Positions 20,127-30,419 are shown, counted from the first letter of the stretch. The stretch is DNA of 64,000 bases from Hyphomicrobiales bacterium (GCA_900466745.1 UBNE01000034.1:86843-150842), one strand, 5' to 3'. The notes: a model not told the origin generated them from the sequence alone. Numbers and translations: made by a program.

Positions 20127-21431
20127 TCACTCCGCCGCCATCAGCCGCACGGGCTCGCTGTACGGGTTGGCGGCATAGTCGTCGATGCGCTGCTCGATCT
20201 CGTGCCGGAAATGCGCGATCAGGCCCTGGATCGGCCAGGCCGCCGCGTCGCCGAGCGCGCAGATGGTGTGGCCCTCGATCTGCTTGGTGACGTCGAGCAG
20301 CATGTCGATCTCGCGCTTCTGGGCGCGGCCCTCGGCCATGCGCTCCATGACGCGCCACATCCAGCCCGTGCCCTCGCGGCAGGGCGTGCACTGGCCGCAG
20401 CTCTCATGCTTGTAGAAATGGCTGATGCGGGCGATGGCGCGGACGATGTCGGTCGACTTGTCCATCACGATCACCGCCGCCGTGCCGAGGCCCGAGCGCA
20501 GCTTCGAGAGCGAGTCGAAATCCATCGGCGTGTCGATGATCTGCTCGGCCGGCACCATGCGCACCGAGGAGCCGCCGGGAATGACCGCCTTGAGGTTGTC
20601 CCAGCCGCCGCGGATGCCGCCACAATGCTTGTCGATCAGCTCGCGGAACGGAATGCCCATCGCCTCCTCGACGTTGCAGGGCTTGTTCACATGGCCCGAG
20701 ACGCAGAACAGCTTGGTGCCGACATTGTTCGGGTTGCCGATCGAGGAGAACCAAGCCGCGCCACGGCGCAGGATGGTCGGCGCGACCGCGATCGACTCGA
20801 CGTTGTTCACCGTGGTCGGGCAGCCATAGAGACCCATATTGGCGGGGAAAGGCGGCTTCAGCCGCGGCATGCCCTTCTTGCCTTCGAGGCTCTCCAGCAG
20901 CGCCGTCTCCTCGCCGCAGATATAGGCGCCCGCGCCGTGATGCACATAGAGATCAAAGGGATAGCCGTGGACGTTATCCTTGCCGATGAGCTTCGCCTCA
21001 TAGGCTTCGTCGACGGCGCGCTGCAGCGCCTCGCGCTCGCGGACATATTCGCCGCGGATATAGATATAGGCCGCATGCGCGCCCATGGCGAAGGAGGCGA
21101 TCAGGCAGCCCTCGACCAGCGTATGCGGGTCGTTGCGCATGATCTCGCGGTCCTTGCAGGTGCCCGGCTCCGACTCGTCGGCATTGACGACGAGATAATG
21201 CGGGCGCCCGTCGCTCTGCTTGGGCATGAAGGACCATTTCAGCCCGGTCGGGAAGCCGGCGCCGCCGCGCCCGCGCAGGCCGGACTTCTTCATCTCGTCG
21301 ATGATCCAGTCCCGGCCCTGGTCGAGCAGGAACTTGGTGCCGTCCCAGGCGCCGCGCTGGATCGCGCCCTTCAGGGTGCGGTCGTGCCGGCCGTAGAGGT
21401 TGGTGAAGATGCGGTCGCGATCTGCGAGCAT
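20127..21431 (-). CDS. nuoF: NADH-quinone oxidoreductase subunit F
   Basis: 434-residue subunit with the NADH and FMN sites and the N3 iron-sulfur cluster. [16 protein letters not shown] (FMN/NADH region, about residues 53-68), [16 protein letters not shown], the Gly-rich [19 protein letters not shown] and the cluster motif [11 protein letters not shown] near residue 355 are all present. The length is as usual. It lies 10 bp after nuoE and is the electron entry point with NuoE. Confidence 0.98.
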   Translation of the reverse strand: MLADRDRIFTNLYGRHDRTLKGAIQRGAWDGTKFLLDQGRDWIIDEMKKSGLRGRGGAGFPTGLKWSFMPKQSDGRPHYLVVNADESEPGTCKDREIMRNDPHTLVEGCLIASFAMGAHAAYIYIRGEYVREREALQRAVDEAYEAKLIGKDNVHGYPFDLYVHHGAGAYICGEETALLESLEGKKGMPRLKPPFPANMGLYGCPTTVNNVESIAVAPTILRRGAAWFSSIGNPNNVGTKLFCVSGHVNKPCNVEEAMGIPFRELIDKHCGGIRGGWDNLKAVIPGGSSVRMVPAEQIIDTPMDFDSLSKLRSGLGTAAVIVMDKSTDIVRAIARISHFYKHESCGQCTPCREGTGWMWRVMERMAEGRAQKREIDMLLDVTKQIEGHTICALGDAAAWPIQGLIAHFRHEIEQRIDDYAANPYSEPVRLMAAE

Positions 21432-21441
21432 GGTCTCGTCC

Positions 21442-22638
21442 TCACTCCACCGGCTTGTCGCCGAGCTTCGACTCGGGGCGCCAGCCCGTCGCGAGCTTCT
21501 TCGCCTGGGCGATCCAGTCGTCGCGCAGCGCCCTGCCCTTGAAGCCGGTCAGGCGCGCATCGACCCAGGCGAGCTCGGCCGGAGTCCATTTCGCGATCTG
21601 GTCGTAATGCCAGACGCCCATCTCGTTGAGCATCCTGGCCAGCTTCGGTCCGACGCCCCAGATCAGCTCCAGATCGTCGCCCTTGCCGCTGCGCGCGGCG
21701 GCCAGCAGCTCCGGCTTGCTCTCGTCGGTCGCGGGCGTGGCCGTCCCGGCCACGTCCTTCGCCTCGACGTTGCCCTTGGCGGCCGGGGTGTCGTTGGCCG
21801 CGCCGGAAGGCTGCGCCGGCTCGGAGGGCTTCGGGCGGGCGGCGGCGGCCGTCTCGCTCGCGGGCTTCGCGGCGACGGCGGCGGGCGTGGCCTCGGCCTT
21901 CTTCGCCTCGGCTTCGGCGGCCTTCTTGGCCTCCGCCTCGGCGGCGGCCTTGGCGGCGGCGGCCTCGGCCGCGGCCCTGCGCTGCTCGACGACGCGCTTC
22001 TGCCAATCGCCGGCGCCGATCATCGAGCCGTCATAGAGCGCCTTGTCGGTCAGGGTCTGCGGGCCGCCTTCCGGCTCGGAGCCGGTGCGGCCGTTCTGCG
22101 GGCCGGGCTTGGTCGGGCGGCCATGGCGCAGGTCGTCGAGGAGCCGGCGGAAGGAATCCGGCGTCAGGTCCTCGTAATAGTCGACATTGATCTGTGCCAT
22201 CGGCGCATTGCAGCAGGCGCCCAGGCATTCGACCTCGAGCCAGGACAGCTTGCCGTCGGCGGTGACGGTCGATTGCGGGCCGATGACCTCCTCGCAGACC
22301 TTCTTCAGCGCCTCGGCGCCGCGCAGCGCGCAGGGCGTCGTGCCGCAGAGCTGGACGAAATACTCGCCCACCGGCTGGAGGTTGAACATGGTGTAGAAGG
22401 TCGCGACCTCCAGCACGCGCATCGGCGCCATGCCGAGGCGCCGGGCGACGGTCTCGATCACCGCGCGCGAGACCCAGCCCTCCTGCTCCTGCGCCTTCCA
22501 CAAAAGCGGGATGACGGCCGAGGCCTGCCGGCCCTCCGGATATTTGGCGATCTGCTGGTCGATCCAGTTCTCGTTCGCCGGGGTGAAGGCGAAGGAGGCC
22601 GGCTGGACGGGATCAGGTGCGAGGCGACGGACGGACAT
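21442..22638 (-). CDS. nuoE: NADH-quinone oxidoreductase subunit E with long C-terminal extension
   Basis: The first ~200 residues are a normal 24-kDa thioredoxin-like [2Fe-2S] subunit, with ligands in [12 protein letters not shown] and CLGACCNAP. An Ala/Lys/Glu-rich segment (about residues 220-300, with a coiled-coil look: [19 protein letters not shown]) follows, and then a compact domain at about 325-390 ([33 protein letters not shown]). That domain resembles a helix-hairpin-helix module of the kind found in some Rhizobiales NuoE proteins. Total length is 398 against about 165 in E. coli. The function of the tail is unknown. Confidence 0.95.
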   Translation of the reverse strand: MSVRRLAPDPVQPASFAFTPANENWIDQQIAKYPEGRQASAVIPLLWKAQEQEGWVSRAVIETVARRLGMAPMRVLEVATFYTMFNLQPVGEYFVQLCGTTPCALRGAEALKKVCEEVIGPQSTVTADGKLSWLEVECLGACCNAPMAQINVDYYEDLTPDSFRRLLDDLRHGRPTKPGPQNGRTGSEPEGGPQTLTDKALYDGSMIGAGDWQKRVVEQRRAAAEAAAAKAAAEAEAKKAAEAEAKKAEATPAAVAAKPASETAAAARPKPSEPAQPSGAANDTPAAKGNVEAKDVAGTATPATDESKPELLAAARSGKGDDLELIWGVGPKLARMLNEMGVWHYDQIAKWTPAELAWVDARLTGFKGRALRDDWIAQAKKLATGWRPESKLGDKPVE

Positions 22639-22641
22639 GAA

Positions 22642-22953
22642 TCACTTCCGATTCTGAATTCGGTACTGCAGCTCTTCAGACAGGACGGCCTGCGTCGGCT
22701 CACAGCCCTCTTCGATAAAGCGACCGGTCTGCCTGTCCTCGAACCGGATGCAATTGAAGGTCGTACCGCCCCGTTTTACGCGGAAATATCCGTCGCGGCC
22801 CGAGGTCAGGCCAGGCTGAGGCAGCCCGCCCGTCCGGATGGCATCGCTGTAGCAGGGATACTGGTCCCTGTCCGCGCTTCGGCAGACGGGCTCCTCCCCC
22901 ACGGCCGAGGTCGCGACGCCGATGCCGAACAGGGCGAGCAGCACGAGCTTCAC
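22642..22953 (-). CDS. Small secreted Cys-containing protein inside the nuo operon
   Basis: 103-residue protein starting with GTG at 22951-22953 that overlaps the nuoD stop (GTGA). A signal peptide ([20 protein letters not shown]) is followed by a short domain with four Cys ([35 protein letters not shown]), probably two disulfides in the periplasm. I do not recognise a family. nuoE starts 4 bp downstream of its stop, so it is cotranscribed with complex I, yet a periplasmic location means it is not a hydrophilic-arm subunit. Confidence 0.7.
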   Translation of the reverse strand: MKLVLLALFGIGVATSAVGEEPVCRSADRDQYPCYSDAIRTGGLPQPGLTSGRDGYFRVKRGGTTFNCIRFEDRQTGRFIEEGCEPTQAVLSEELQYRIQNRK

Positions 22954-24140
22954 CGGTCGACCTCCCCGAACACGATGTCCAGCGAGCCGAGGATCGCGGA
23001 GACGTCGGCGAGCATGTGCTTGCGGCACATGAAATCCATGGCCTGGAGATGGGCGAAGCCCGGGGCCTTGATCTTGCAGCGATAGGGCTTGTTGGTGCCG
23101 TCCGAGACCAGATAGACGCCGAACTCGCCCTTCGGCGCCTCGACGGCGGCGTAGACCTCGCCTTCCGGTACCTTGTAGCCCTCGGTGTAGAGCTTGAAAT
23201 GGTGGATCAGCGCTTCCATCGAGCGCTTCATCTCGCCGCGCTTGGGCGGCACGATCTTGCCGTCGAGCGACGAGACGGGGCCGCCGCCATCGGCCGCCAG
23301 CAGCTTCTCGCAGCACTGCTTCATGATGCGCGTAGCCTGGCGCATCTCCTCCATGCGGATGCAGTAGCGGTCGTAGCAGTCGCCGTTCTTGCCGACGGGG
23401 ATGTCGAATTCCATCTCCTCGTAGCATTCGTAGGGCTGCGATTTGCGCAGGTCCCAGGGCGCGCCGGAGCCGCGCACCATCACGCCCGAGAAGCCCCATT
23501 TCCAGCAGGTTTCGAGATCGACCACGCCGATATCGACATTGCGCTGCTTGAAGATGCGGTTGTCGGTGAGCAGCCCTTCGAGGTCGTCGCAGACCTTGAG
23601 GAAGGGGTCGCACCATTCGGCGATGTCGTGGATCAGCGAGACCGGGATGTCCTGATGCACGCCGCCGGGGCGGATATAGGCCGCGTGCATGCGCGCGCCG
23701 CAGGCCCGCTCGTAGAAGATCATCAGCTTCTCGCGCTCCTCGAAGCCCCAGAGCGGCGGCGTCAGCGCGCCGACGTCCATCGCCTGCGTGGTGACGTTGA
23801 GCAGATGCGAGAGGATGCGGCCGATCTCGGAATAGAGCACGCGGATGAGCTGGCCGCGGCGCGGCACGGCGATGCCGAGCAGGCGCTCGACCGCCAGCGC
23901 GAAGGCATGCTCCTGGTTCATCGGCGCGACATAGTCGAGCCGGTCGAAATAGGGCACGGCCTGGAGATAGGTCTTGGCCTCGATCAGCTTCTCGGTGCCG
24001 CGGTGCAGCAGGCCGATATGCGGATCGACGCGCTCGACCACCTCGCCGTCGAGCTCCAGCACGAGGCGCAGCACGCCGTGCGCCGCCGGATGCTGCGGCC
24101 CGAAATTGATCGAGAAGTTGCGGATATTGTGCTCGGTCAT
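22950..24140 (-). CDS. nuoD: NADH-quinone oxidoreductase subunit D
   Basis: 396-residue 49-kDa subunit that with NuoB forms the quinone reduction site next to cluster N2. Conserved are [22 protein letters not shown] (with the quinone-site His), [28 protein letters not shown] and the C-terminal [26 protein letters not shown]. Length and start ([14 protein letters not shown]) are normal. Its ATG overlaps the stop of a GFA-type gene by 4 nt, which separates it from nuoC. Confidence 0.98.
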   Translation of the reverse strand: MTEHNIRNFSINFGPQHPAAHGVLRLVLELDGEVVERVDPHIGLLHRGTEKLIEAKTYLQAVPYFDRLDYVAPMNQEHAFALAVERLLGIAVPRRGQLIRVLYSEIGRILSHLLNVTTQAMDVGALTPPLWGFEEREKLMIFYERACGARMHAAYIRPGGVHQDIPVSLIHDIAEWCDPFLKVCDDLEGLLTDNRIFKQRNVDIGVVDLETCWKWGFSGVMVRGSGAPWDLRKSQPYECYEEMEFDIPVGKNGDCYDRYCIRMEEMRQATRIMKQCCEKLLAADGGGPVSSLDGKIVPPKRGEMKRSMEALIHHFKLYTEGYKVPEGEVYAAVEAPKGEFGVYLVSDGTNKPYRCKIKAPGFAHLQAMDFMCRKHMLADVSAILGSLDIVFGEVDR

Positions 24141-24577
24141 GACCGGCCTTCCTGCTGCGCCTGGAAGCGCGCCATCACTTCTTCGCCCGTCAGCCGCGGG
24201 CGCTCGCCGGCGAAGGCGTAAAGCGCCGGCTTCTCGTCAATGAAGATCTCTTCGAGGAACTTGAACGAGCTCACATCGTCGAAGCTCTGGAAAGCCACCG
24301 CGACATGGTCGCCGCCCTCGCGCAGCCGCCAGAACAGGCTGGAACCGCAGTTGCGGCAGAACTGGCGCAGTGCCCAGTCCGACGACACATAGCTGCCGAG
24401 CCGGCTCTCGTCCTCGACCGTGACCTCGCCGCAGGGCACGGCCATGAAGACGCCGCCGCTCCAGCGCCGGCACATCCCGCAATGGCAGACGTCCATCTCG
24501 CGCTTCTGCGGCACGGCGGTGAACCGCACCGCGCCGCACAGGCAGCCGCCGGACAGTTTTTCCGCGCCGGGCGCCAT
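24137..24577 (-). CDS. GFA family (glutathione-dependent formaldehyde-activating/CENP-V) zinc protein
   Basis: 146-residue protein of the Mss4-like GFA fold. Zinc-binding Cys are seen in [10 protein letters not shown] (residues about 11-20), [12 protein letters not shown] (about 31-42) and [13 protein letters not shown] (about 72-84), the standard spacing. Members bind zinc and in a few cases glutathione; a true formaldehyde-activating role is not general. Its ATG at 24575-24577 shares a base with the nuoC stop, with a GTG one codon earlier as alternative, and its stop overlaps nuoD. It is therefore embedded in the nuo operon, an unusual spot. Confidence 0.9.
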   Translation of the reverse strand: MAPGAEKLSGGCLCGAVRFTAVPQKREMDVCHCGMCRRWSGGVFMAVPCGEVTVEDESRLGSYVSSDWALRQFCRNCGSSLFWRLREGGDHVAVAFQSFDDVSSFKFLEEIFIDEKPALYAFAGERPRLTGEEVMARFQAQQEGRS

Positions 24578-25182
24578 CACGCCCCCTTCGCCTTCTCGTC
24601 GCCCGGGAGGACGTAGTCCGTCCCTTCCCAGGGCGAGAGGAAATCGAAGTTGCGGAATTCCTGGGTCAGCTTCACCGGCTCGTAGACGACGCGCTTCTGC
24701 TCGTCGTCGTAGCGGACCTCGACGAAGCCGGTCAGCGGGAAGTCCTTGCGCAGCGGATAGCCCTCGAAGCCGTAGTCGGTGAGAATGCGGCGCAGGTCCG
24801 GATGGCCGGAGAACAGGATGCCGTAAAAGTCGTAAGCCTCGCGCTCGAACCAGTTCGCCGCCGGGAAGACCTCGACGACGGAGGGAACAGGCGTCGCCTC
24901 GTCGGTCTGCACCTTGACGCGGATGCGGCGGTTATGATGCGGCGCCAGCAAATGGTAGACGATGTCGAAGCGCTTTTCGCGGCCCGGATAGTCGGCGCCG
25001 GCGATATCGGTGAAATTGACGAAGCGGAAGCGCGGGTCGGCATAGAGCGTCTTCATGACCCGGACGATCTCGGCCGCCTCGGCATGGATCGTCAGCTCCC
25101 CGAAGGCGACGACCGCCTCCGTGACCGCGCCGGGCAGCGCGGCCTGGATCTCTTCGCCGAGTTTCACGAGCGCTTCGCTCAT
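24577..25182 (-). CDS. nuoC: NADH-quinone oxidoreductase subunit C
   Basis: 201-residue 30-kDa subunit linking the peripheral arm subunits. The blocks [77 protein letters not shown] are nearly complete for the family (quoted here only in part: [28 protein letters not shown]). The start is ATG at 25180-25182. A P2 palindrome separates it from nuoB. Confidence 0.97.
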   Translation of the reverse strand: MSEALVKLGEEIQAALPGAVTEAVVAFGELTIHAEAAEIVRVMKTLYADPRFRFVNFTDIAGADYPGREKRFDIVYHLLAPHHNRRIRVKVQTDEATPVPSVVEVFPAANWFEREAYDFYGILFSGHPDLRRILTDYGFEGYPLRKDFPLTGFVEVRYDDEQKRVVYEPVKLTQEFRNFDFLSPWEGTDYVLPGDEKAKGA

Positions 25183-25196
25183 CGTCCATCCACCAC

Positions 25197-25316
25197 GTCA
25201 TTCCGGGGCGCGCCGCAGGCGCGAGCCCGGAACCCATGAACACAGTCGGAGCCTTGCAAGGGAACACCTGTGTTCATGGGTTCCGGGCTCCTCGCTTCGC
25301 TCGGCCCCGGAATGAC
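25197..25316. repeat. Palindromic repeat, family P2, inside the nuo operon
   Basis: About 120 bp with ends GTCATTCCGGGGC and GCCCCGGAATGAC and an inner pair CCCGGAACCCATGAACAC / GTGTTCATGGGTTCCGGG. Its layout is like P1 (outer arm, ATG-containing inner arm) but the sequence is different. It lies between nuoB and nuoC. Confidence 0.85.
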
Positions 25317-25347
25317 ACGGAGGTCAACCGGAGCCGTCTTCCACCTT

Positions 25348-25932
25348 CTATCGCTCGATCGTGCCAGTGCGGCGGATCTTCTTCTGCAGCAGCAGCACGC
25401 CGTAGAGCAGCGCCTCCGCCGTCGGCGGGCAGCCCGGGACATAGATGTCGATCGGGACGATGCGGTCGCAGCCGCGCACCACCGAATAGCTGTAGTGGTA
25501 ATAGCCGCCGCCATTGGCGCAGGAGCCCATCGAGATGACGTAGCGCGGCTCCGGCATCTGATCGTAAACCTTGCGCAGGGCGGGTGCCATCTTGTTGGTC
25601 AGCGTGCCCGCGACGATCATCACGTCCGACTGGCGCGGCGAGGCGCGCGGCGCGAAACCGAAGCGCTCGACGTCGTAGCGCGGCATCGAGAGCTGCATCA
25701 TCTCGACGGCGCAGCAGGCCAGGCCGAACGTCATCCACATCAGCGAGCCGGTGCGGGCCCAGTTGATCAGATCGTCGGTGGCGGTGACCAGGAAGCCCTT
25801 GTCGGCCAGCTCGTTGTTGATCTCGACGAAGAAAGGATCGCGCACGCCGGCCGGCTTGCCGTCGGGGCCGAGAAGCCCTCTCGGTGCCGGCGCGACGAGC
25901 GGGTCGCCGCGATCGATCGCTGTGACTGCCAT
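25348..25932 (-). CDS. nuoB: NADH-quinone oxidoreductase subunit B
   Basis: 194-residue subunit that carries cluster N2. The ligands lie in [12 protein letters not shown] (the adjacent Cys pair), [22 protein letters not shown] and [14 protein letters not shown]. The start is ATG at 25930-25932; the C-terminus [10 protein letters not shown] is normal. It is second in the operon, 66 bp after nuoA. Confidence 0.98.
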   Translation of the reverse strand: MAVTAIDRGDPLVAPAPRGLLGPDGKPAGVRDPFFVEINNELADKGFLVTATDDLINWARTGSLMWMTFGLACCAVEMMQLSMPRYDVERFGFAPRASPRQSDVMIVAGTLTNKMAPALRKVYDQMPEPRYVISMGSCANGGGYYHYSYSVVRGCDRIVPIDIYVPGCPPTAEALLYGVLLLQKKIRRTGTIER

Positions 25933-25998
25933 GACCTAATCCTCGTGAACTTCAAGCCTGTCAGATAGGAAGCGGAAAACCGTTTCGCGACCGGACAG

Positions 25999-26364
25999 TT
26001 AGTCCCACTCCAGCGCGCCCTTGCGCCACTCGTAGATGAAGCCCACGGTCAGCACGCCGAGGAAGATCATCATCGACCAGAAACCATACCAGCCGAGGCT
26101 GCCGAAGGCGACGGCCCAGGGGAACAGGAACGCGACCTCGAGATCGAAGATGATGAAGAGAATCGCGACCAGGTAGAACCGGACGTCGAACTTCATGCGG
26201 GCGTCGTCGAAGGCGTTGAAGCCGCATTCATAGGCCGAGAGCTTTTCGGCATCCGGCTTGGAATAGGCGATGGCGAAGGGCGCGATCAGCAGCGCCAGAC
26301 CGATCACCGCCGAGACGCCGATGAACAGCACCAGCGGCAGATAATCGGTCAGAAGGGAATGCAT
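25999..26364 (-). CDS. nuoA: NADH-quinone oxidoreductase subunit A
   Basis: 121-residue three-helix subunit of complex I. Present are the loop [44 protein letters not shown] (seen in part: [30 protein letters not shown]) and the conserved Cys of the quinone-site loop. I chose the ATG at 26362-26364 ([11 protein letters not shown]); an in-frame ATG at 26377-26379 would add MQAFP. It is the first gene of the nuo operon, with the promoter expected in the region 26380-26590. Confidence 0.96.
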   Translation of the reverse strand: MHSLLTDYLPLVLFIGVSAVIGLALLIAPFAIAYSKPDAEKLSAYECGFNAFDDARMKFDVRFYLVAILFIIFDLEVAFLFPWAVAFGSLGWYGFWSMMIFLGVLTVGFIYEWRKGALEWD

Positions 26365-26710
26365 CGGGAAAGCTTGCATCGTCGAACTCGCTTCGCGCGG
26401 CCGCACCGAGGCTTGCCGCCCCGTTCGCTTAGACCGTCGATTAGAATGAAGCAAGACTCCGCCGCGCCGCACAATCGCGCAGGCGGGTTGTATGCGGCGC
26501 AGGATGAGGCAAAATCATCCCGCCCCGGCCTGCTCCGACAGCCGCGAGGCGAAATTCGGCCGCAAATGCGCATTTTTTGCGCGGTTGGCCCCTATGCATT
26601 CATTCACCCTGCCCGAATCGCCCGCGGCAGGGCCGCTTTTCAAAGGTCGCCTTCATGCCTTCACCGACCCGGACCGCTCATGCCGCGCTGCCGATAGCGG
26701 CCCGCGCCGC
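26365..26710. other. Divergent control region upstream of nuoA
   Basis: 346 bp without a confident gene between nuoA (minus) and the M15-like gene (plus). It is somewhat AT-richer around 26430-26600. On the minus strand TTGCTT ... TAAGCG (about 26440-26465) is a weak candidate nuo promoter. An open plus-strand frame continues upstream of the M15 start I chose, so part of the stretch may be coding from an ATG at 26594. Confidence 0.4.
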
Positions 26711-27421
26711 GTGAGGTCCGCCGGCCTGCCGGCGAGCCTGGCGCTCGCCGCCCTCCTTGCCCTCCCGACCGCAAGCCTCGCCCAGTCCGGCGAGAGCATG
26801 CGCGCGCCGCTGCCGCCGCAGCGGCCCTTCGACCTCGACCTGGAGGGCACGCCGAAGCTGCCGCCGATCGTCATCCCGCCCCGCGCGCCTTCGCCGCAGG
26901 AGACGCCGGAGAGCCCGGCCGTCGCGGAAACCCCGCCCGCCGCGCCCTCGGCCGAAACCCCGGAGCCGGAGGCGCCGGCCACGGAAACCCCTCCGGCGGA
27001 AGGCGCCTCCCCCGCCCTCGGCGGGCCCGACGAGGACGAGGGCCCGGAATGGCCGAAGCTCACCCCCGGCCAGAAGGCCGGAGCCGAGCCCGCATTCGAC
27101 CCGAACGAGAAAGCCGAGCATCCCGGCATCTCGACCGATCCAGGCACCTCGATCGCCTGCCTGCCGGAGCGGCTGAAGGGGATTCTCGGCAAGATCGTCG
27201 AGAAATACGGGGCGGTGAAGGTGACCTCGGCCTGGCGGCCGCCCTGGCGGGCGCGGCGCAACTCCTATCACCGGCGCTGCGAGGCGATGGATTTCCGCGT
27301 GCCGGGCGTCCGGCCGCGGGTCGTCCTCGAATGGGCCCGGACGCTGCCGGAGGTCGGCGGCAACCATGTCTACTGGAACGGGCTGATCCATATCGACACC
27401 GGGCCGCGCCGGCCCTGGTGA
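26711..27421 (+). CDS. Secreted M15-like peptidase (YcbK/DUF882 type)
   Basis: From a GTG at 26711 the 236-residue protein begins with a signal peptide (SAGLPASLALAALLALPTASLA-Q), then a Pro/Glu-rich linker to about residue 150. A C-terminal domain follows with TSAWRPPWRARRNSYHRRCEAMDFRV and NHVYWNGLIHIDTG (cited in part). The pattern S-Y-H-x5-MDF then H-I-D matches the zinc ligands of D-Ala-D-Ala carboxypeptidase-like M15_3 enzymes, which trim peptidoglycan. Glycine usual before the Asp-containing strand is Cys here. An ATG at 26594 in frame would place the hydrophobic segment at residue 45, less like a signal, so GTG is preferred. Confidence 0.7.
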   Translation: MRSAGLPASLALAALLALPTASLAQSGESMRAPLPPQRPFDLDLEGTPKLPPIVIPPRAPSPQETPESPAVAETPPAAPSAETPEPEAPATETPPAEGASPALGGPDEDEGPEWPKLTPGQKAGAEPAFDPNEKAEHPGISTDPGTSIACLPERLKGILGKIVEKYGAVKVTSAWRPPWRARRNSYHRRCEAMDFRVPGVRPRVVLEWARTLPEVGGNHVYWNGLIHIDTGPRRPW

Positions 27422-27451
27422 GCCCGCGGCGCGGCGCGGCGTCCCGGCCGC

Positions 27452-28240
27452 TCAGGCCGCCGCCCGCGTCGCCACGATGAACAGCCGCGGGAAGCGCAGC
27501 AGCACCTTGCCGTCCGGCTCGGCCGGATAGGCCTGCGCGATGCGCTCCCGGTAGCGCGCGATGAAGCCTGCGCGCTGCTCGGCCGGCAGCGGGTCGAGAT
27601 AGGGCTTCAGCCCGGTGCTCTTGAACCATTCGACGATCGCGTCGGCGCCGTCCAGGGCGTGGACATAGGTCGTCCGCCACAGGTCGCTCGCGCAGCCGGC
27701 GGCCGCGAGCCAGCGGCGGTAGTCGGAGAAGCTGCCGATCGAGGCCCGCGCCTCGGCGGCCCCGGCGAGGCGCGCCGCCCAGGGGCCTTCCGCCGCGGTC
27801 TCCGCCATGGCCCGATGCGAGGGCTCGGCGAGGTTGTCGGGCATCTGCACCGCCAGCACGCCGCCCGGCTTCAGCGCCGCGGCGAGGCGCGCGAACAGGG
27901 CGGCATGGTCGGGCAGCCATTGCAGCACCGCATTGGCGAAGATCAGGTCGTAGCGGGACTCGGCCGACCATGTGTCGAGATCCGCCAGGGCAAAGGCGAG
28001 TCCCGGCAGGCGCTTGCGCGCCTTCTCGATCATGTCGGGTGAGGAATCGAGCCCGCTGACCTCGGCTTGCGGGAAGCGGGCCGCCACCAGCTCCGTGCTG
28101 TTGCCCGGGCCGCAGCCGATGTCGATGCAGCGGGCCGGCGCCGCCAGCCTGACGCGCTGGAGCAGGTCGAGCGAGGGGCGGGTGCGCTCATCCTCGAAGC
28201 GCAGATATTGCTCGGCATCCCAGTCGGGTTTGGCGGCCAT
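27452..28240 (-). CDS. tam: Trans-aconitate 2-methyltransferase
   Basis: 262-residue class I AdoMet-dependent methyltransferase that detoxifies trans-aconitate, an inhibitor of the citric acid cycle. The N-terminus [22 protein letters not shown], the AdoMet motif [13 protein letters not shown] (about residues 37-49), [12 protein letters not shown] and [14 protein letters not shown] are typical of Tam proteins. Length is right for the family (about 255). It is convergent with the M15-like gene. Confidence 0.9.
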   Translation of the reverse strand: MAAKPDWDAEQYLRFEDERTRPSLDLLQRVRLAAPARCIDIGCGPGNSTELVAARFPQAEVSGLDSSPDMIEKARKRLPGLAFALADLDTWSAESRYDLIFANAVLQWLPDHAALFARLAAALKPGGVLAVQMPDNLAEPSHRAMAETAAEGPWAARLAGAAEARASIGSFSDYRRWLAAAGCASDLWRTTYVHALDGADAIVEWFKSTGLKPYLDPLPAEQRAGFIARYRERIAQAYPAEPDGKVLLRFPRLFIVATRAAA

Positions 28241-28337
28241 GTCGCAGTCCAGTCCGTTGCGCGCCCCGGCCCCGAAGCGGCGCCCCGGAACGAAGGCAAT
28301 CTAGGGCGGCCGCGCCCCGGAGGCCAGAACGCCGCCT

Positions 28338-29498
28338 TCAGGCCGCCTGCCCGCCCGGGCCGGAAGGCGGCGGCAGGACCCGCAGCGTCTCGGCCAGGCA
28401 GAGGAAGAGGTGATAGAGCACGCGCGCGGGCAGCGCGACCGGCAGCGGCGCGCCGGCCCGGTCGAGCTGGTTGCGCCAGAGCCCGGTCCGCGCATCGATG
28501 AAATGCGCGAAGATCAGGCCGAGATGGTGCGTCAGCCGGTCCGCCGCCTCCGCCTCGCCGGCGAACTCGAAGCGCGCGCCGAGCGCCTTGACGAATTCCG
28601 TCTGCGGCCAGAGCAGCTTGGTCGCGGCGACGGGCGTGCCGTCGGTCTCGACGCCGTCGAGCACGAGCGGCGGGCACCCCGGATCGCGGTCGAGCCCCTG
28701 GGCGAGGCCGAAGCGATGGAGCCCGTCTGCCAGCCTGCGCGCCGGCTCCCAGCCGGTCAGGCGCTGGTGGTGATGCAGCAGCCAGACCCATTCGAACTGA
28801 TGCCCCGGCTCGCGCAGCCGGCCGGCGGCGCCAGCGACAGGCTGCCAATTCATATCGAAGAACTCGCCGAGCGTGCCCCCGGCATCGATGAAGCGCTCCG
28901 CCGCCAGCCGGACGATGCGGTCGGCGGCGTCGAACCAGCGCTGGCTGCCCGTCGCCTCCGCCAATGCGTGGAAGGCTTCGAGCAGGTGCATATGCGGGTT
29001 CTGCCGCCGCGGCAGCGTGCCGCGGTCGTCCTCGGCATAGCCGCCGAACGGAGCGGCCAGCCCGGTCTCGATCCCGTCCATCGTCGCCTCGGCCAGGCGG
29101 ATGGCGGCCGCCTCGCCGGTCGCCCGGTGATAATGGGCGCAGGCGAAGAGCACGAAGGCGAGATCGTAGAGGTCGCGGCGCAGGACGCTCGCCGCGCCGT
29201 CCGGAAGGAAACGCTTCGGCACATGGCCGTTCGCGGCCTGCGCCTTCAGCAGCAGGTCGAAGCCGCGGCGCGCCGCCTCCAGCGCCGCCGCATCGCCGCT
29301 CAGCCGCGCGGCATGGCTGAAGGTGTAGGCCAGGCGCGCCGTCGTCAGCGCGCTGCGGTCGGGCGCCGCGAGCGGGCGGCCATCCGCCGCGAACTCCTCG
29401 ACATAGCCGCCTTCGCGCGCGTGGGCGCGTTCGATCCAGGCCGGGATCAGCGTGCCGTGGGTCCAGCGTTGCAGGCCGGAAGGCGACAGATCACGCAT
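28338..29498 (-). CDS. AGE family epimerase/isomerase
   Basis: 386-residue (alpha/alpha)6-barrel sugar epimerase/isomerase of the N-acylglucosamine 2-epimerase family, which includes mannose isomerases and phosphomannose isomerases. Motifs QNPHMHLLEAFHALAEAT, EFFDMNWQPVA, PGHQFEWVWLLHHHQRL and LLWPQTEFVKAL carry the conserved His residues of the active site. No signal peptide. The substrate cannot be assigned from sequence alone. It ends an operon-like row after the amino-acid ABC ATPase, 9 bp downstream of it. Confidence 0.88.
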   Translation of the reverse strand: MRDLSPSGLQRWTHGTLIPAWIERAHAREGGYVEEFAADGRPLAAPDRSALTTARLAYTFSHAARLSGDAAALEAARRGFDLLLKAQAANGHVPKRFLPDGAASVLRRDLYDLAFVLFACAHYHRATGEAAAIRLAEATMDGIETGLAAPFGGYAEDDRGTLPRRQNPHMHLLEAFHALAEATGSQRWFDAADRIVRLAAERFIDAGGTLGEFFDMNWQPVAGAAGRLREPGHQFEWVWLLHHHQRLTGWEPARRLADGLHRFGLAQGLDRDPGCPPLVLDGVETDGTPVAATKLLWPQTEFVKALGARFEFAGEAEAADRLTHHLGLIFAHFIDARTGLWRNQLDRAGAPLPVALPARVLYHLFLCLAETLRVLPPPSGPGGQAA

Positions 29499-29507
29499 GG
29501 CGGGGCT

Positions 29508-30299
29508 TCAATGCGCCTGCGTCTGCGCGTGCAGGATCTGGCCGAGGAACTTGCGGGTGCGCTCGTTCTGCGGCGCGGTGAAGAAGCGCTCGGGCGGCGC
29601 GACCTCGACGATCTCGCCGGCATCCATGAAGATCACCCGGTCGGCGACCTTGCGGGCGAAGCCCATCTCATGGGTGACGCAGAGCATGGTCATGCCGCTC
29701 TCGGCCAGCTCGACCATGACGTCGAGCACCTCCGAGACCATTTCGGGGTCGAGGGCCGAGGTCGGCTCGTCGAACAGCATGATCTTCGGGTTCATGCACA
29801 GCGAGCGGGCGATGGCGACGCGCTGCTGCTGGCCGCCGGAAAGCTGGATCGGGTATTTGTGCGCCTGTTCGGGGATATGGACGCGCTCGAGGATCTTGCG
29901 GGCGGTCGCCTCGGCCTCGGCCTTCGGGATGCCGCGTACCTTCATCGGTGCCAGCATGCAGTTCTCGAGCGCCGTCAGATGCGGGAACAGGTTGAAGCTC
30001 TGGAACACCATGCCGATCTCGCGACGGATGTCCTCGATGCCCTTGAGCCTGGCGTGGACGGCGGTGCCGTCGATGACGATCTCGCCCTTCTGGTGCTCCT
30101 CGAGCTGGTTCAGGCAGCGGATCAGCGTCGACTTGCCGGAGCCGGAGGGGCCGCAGATGACGATGCGCTCGCCGCGCGCGACGGAGAGGTCGATGTCGCG
30201 CAGGACGTGGAAGTCGCCATAGAACTTGTCGACATGGCGCATCTCGATGATCGTGTCGCCGAGGGCGTGATCGGCGGCTGGGGGAGCGGTCGCGGGCAT
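29508..30299 (-). CDS. Polar amino-acid ABC transporter, ATP-binding protein (GlnQ-like)
   Basis: 263-residue ABC ATPase. Walker [10 protein letters not shown] (about residues 53-61), Q-loop [10 protein letters not shown], signature [15 protein letters not shown], Walker [13 protein letters not shown], and switch His in VTHEMGFAR. Subfamily PAAT (GlnQ/HisP type). I use the ATG at 30297-30299 instead of a TTG two codons upstream. It is downstream of the binding protein gene and belongs with the permeases at 31353-32680. Confidence 0.95.
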   Translation of the reverse strand: MPATAPPAADHALGDTIIEMRHVDKFYGDFHVLRDIDLSVARGERIVICGPSGSGKSTLIRCLNQLEEHQKGEIVIDGTAVHARLKGIEDIRREIGMVFQSFNLFPHLTALENCMLAPMKVRGIPKAEAEATARKILERVHIPEQAHKYPIQLSGGQQQRVAIARSLCMNPKIMLFDEPTSALDPEMVSEVLDVMVELAESGMTMLCVTHEMGFARKVADRVIFMDAGEIVEVAPPERFFTAPQNERTRKFLGQILHAQTQAH

Positions 30300-30419
30300 C
30301 TGCAAAAACCGTTCTTGCTGGGCTGGACGCTGCGGCCGGCGCGAAGACGGCCGCAGCGGGTCCTCCGGGAGCGGAGGCGTTCGGGCGGGGCCGGGATCAG
30401 GCCGTGGCTCCGCGGACGG

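Noticed and set aside
16826..20290. A very long plus-strand open frame (over 1,100 codons) opposite nuoG/nuoH
   Set aside because: It is antisense to well-recognised nuo genes and arises from high-GC codon bias. No ribosome binding site and no family resemblance. Similar long antisense frames at 28410-31988, 33150-36587 and 12616-14988 were dropped for the same reason.
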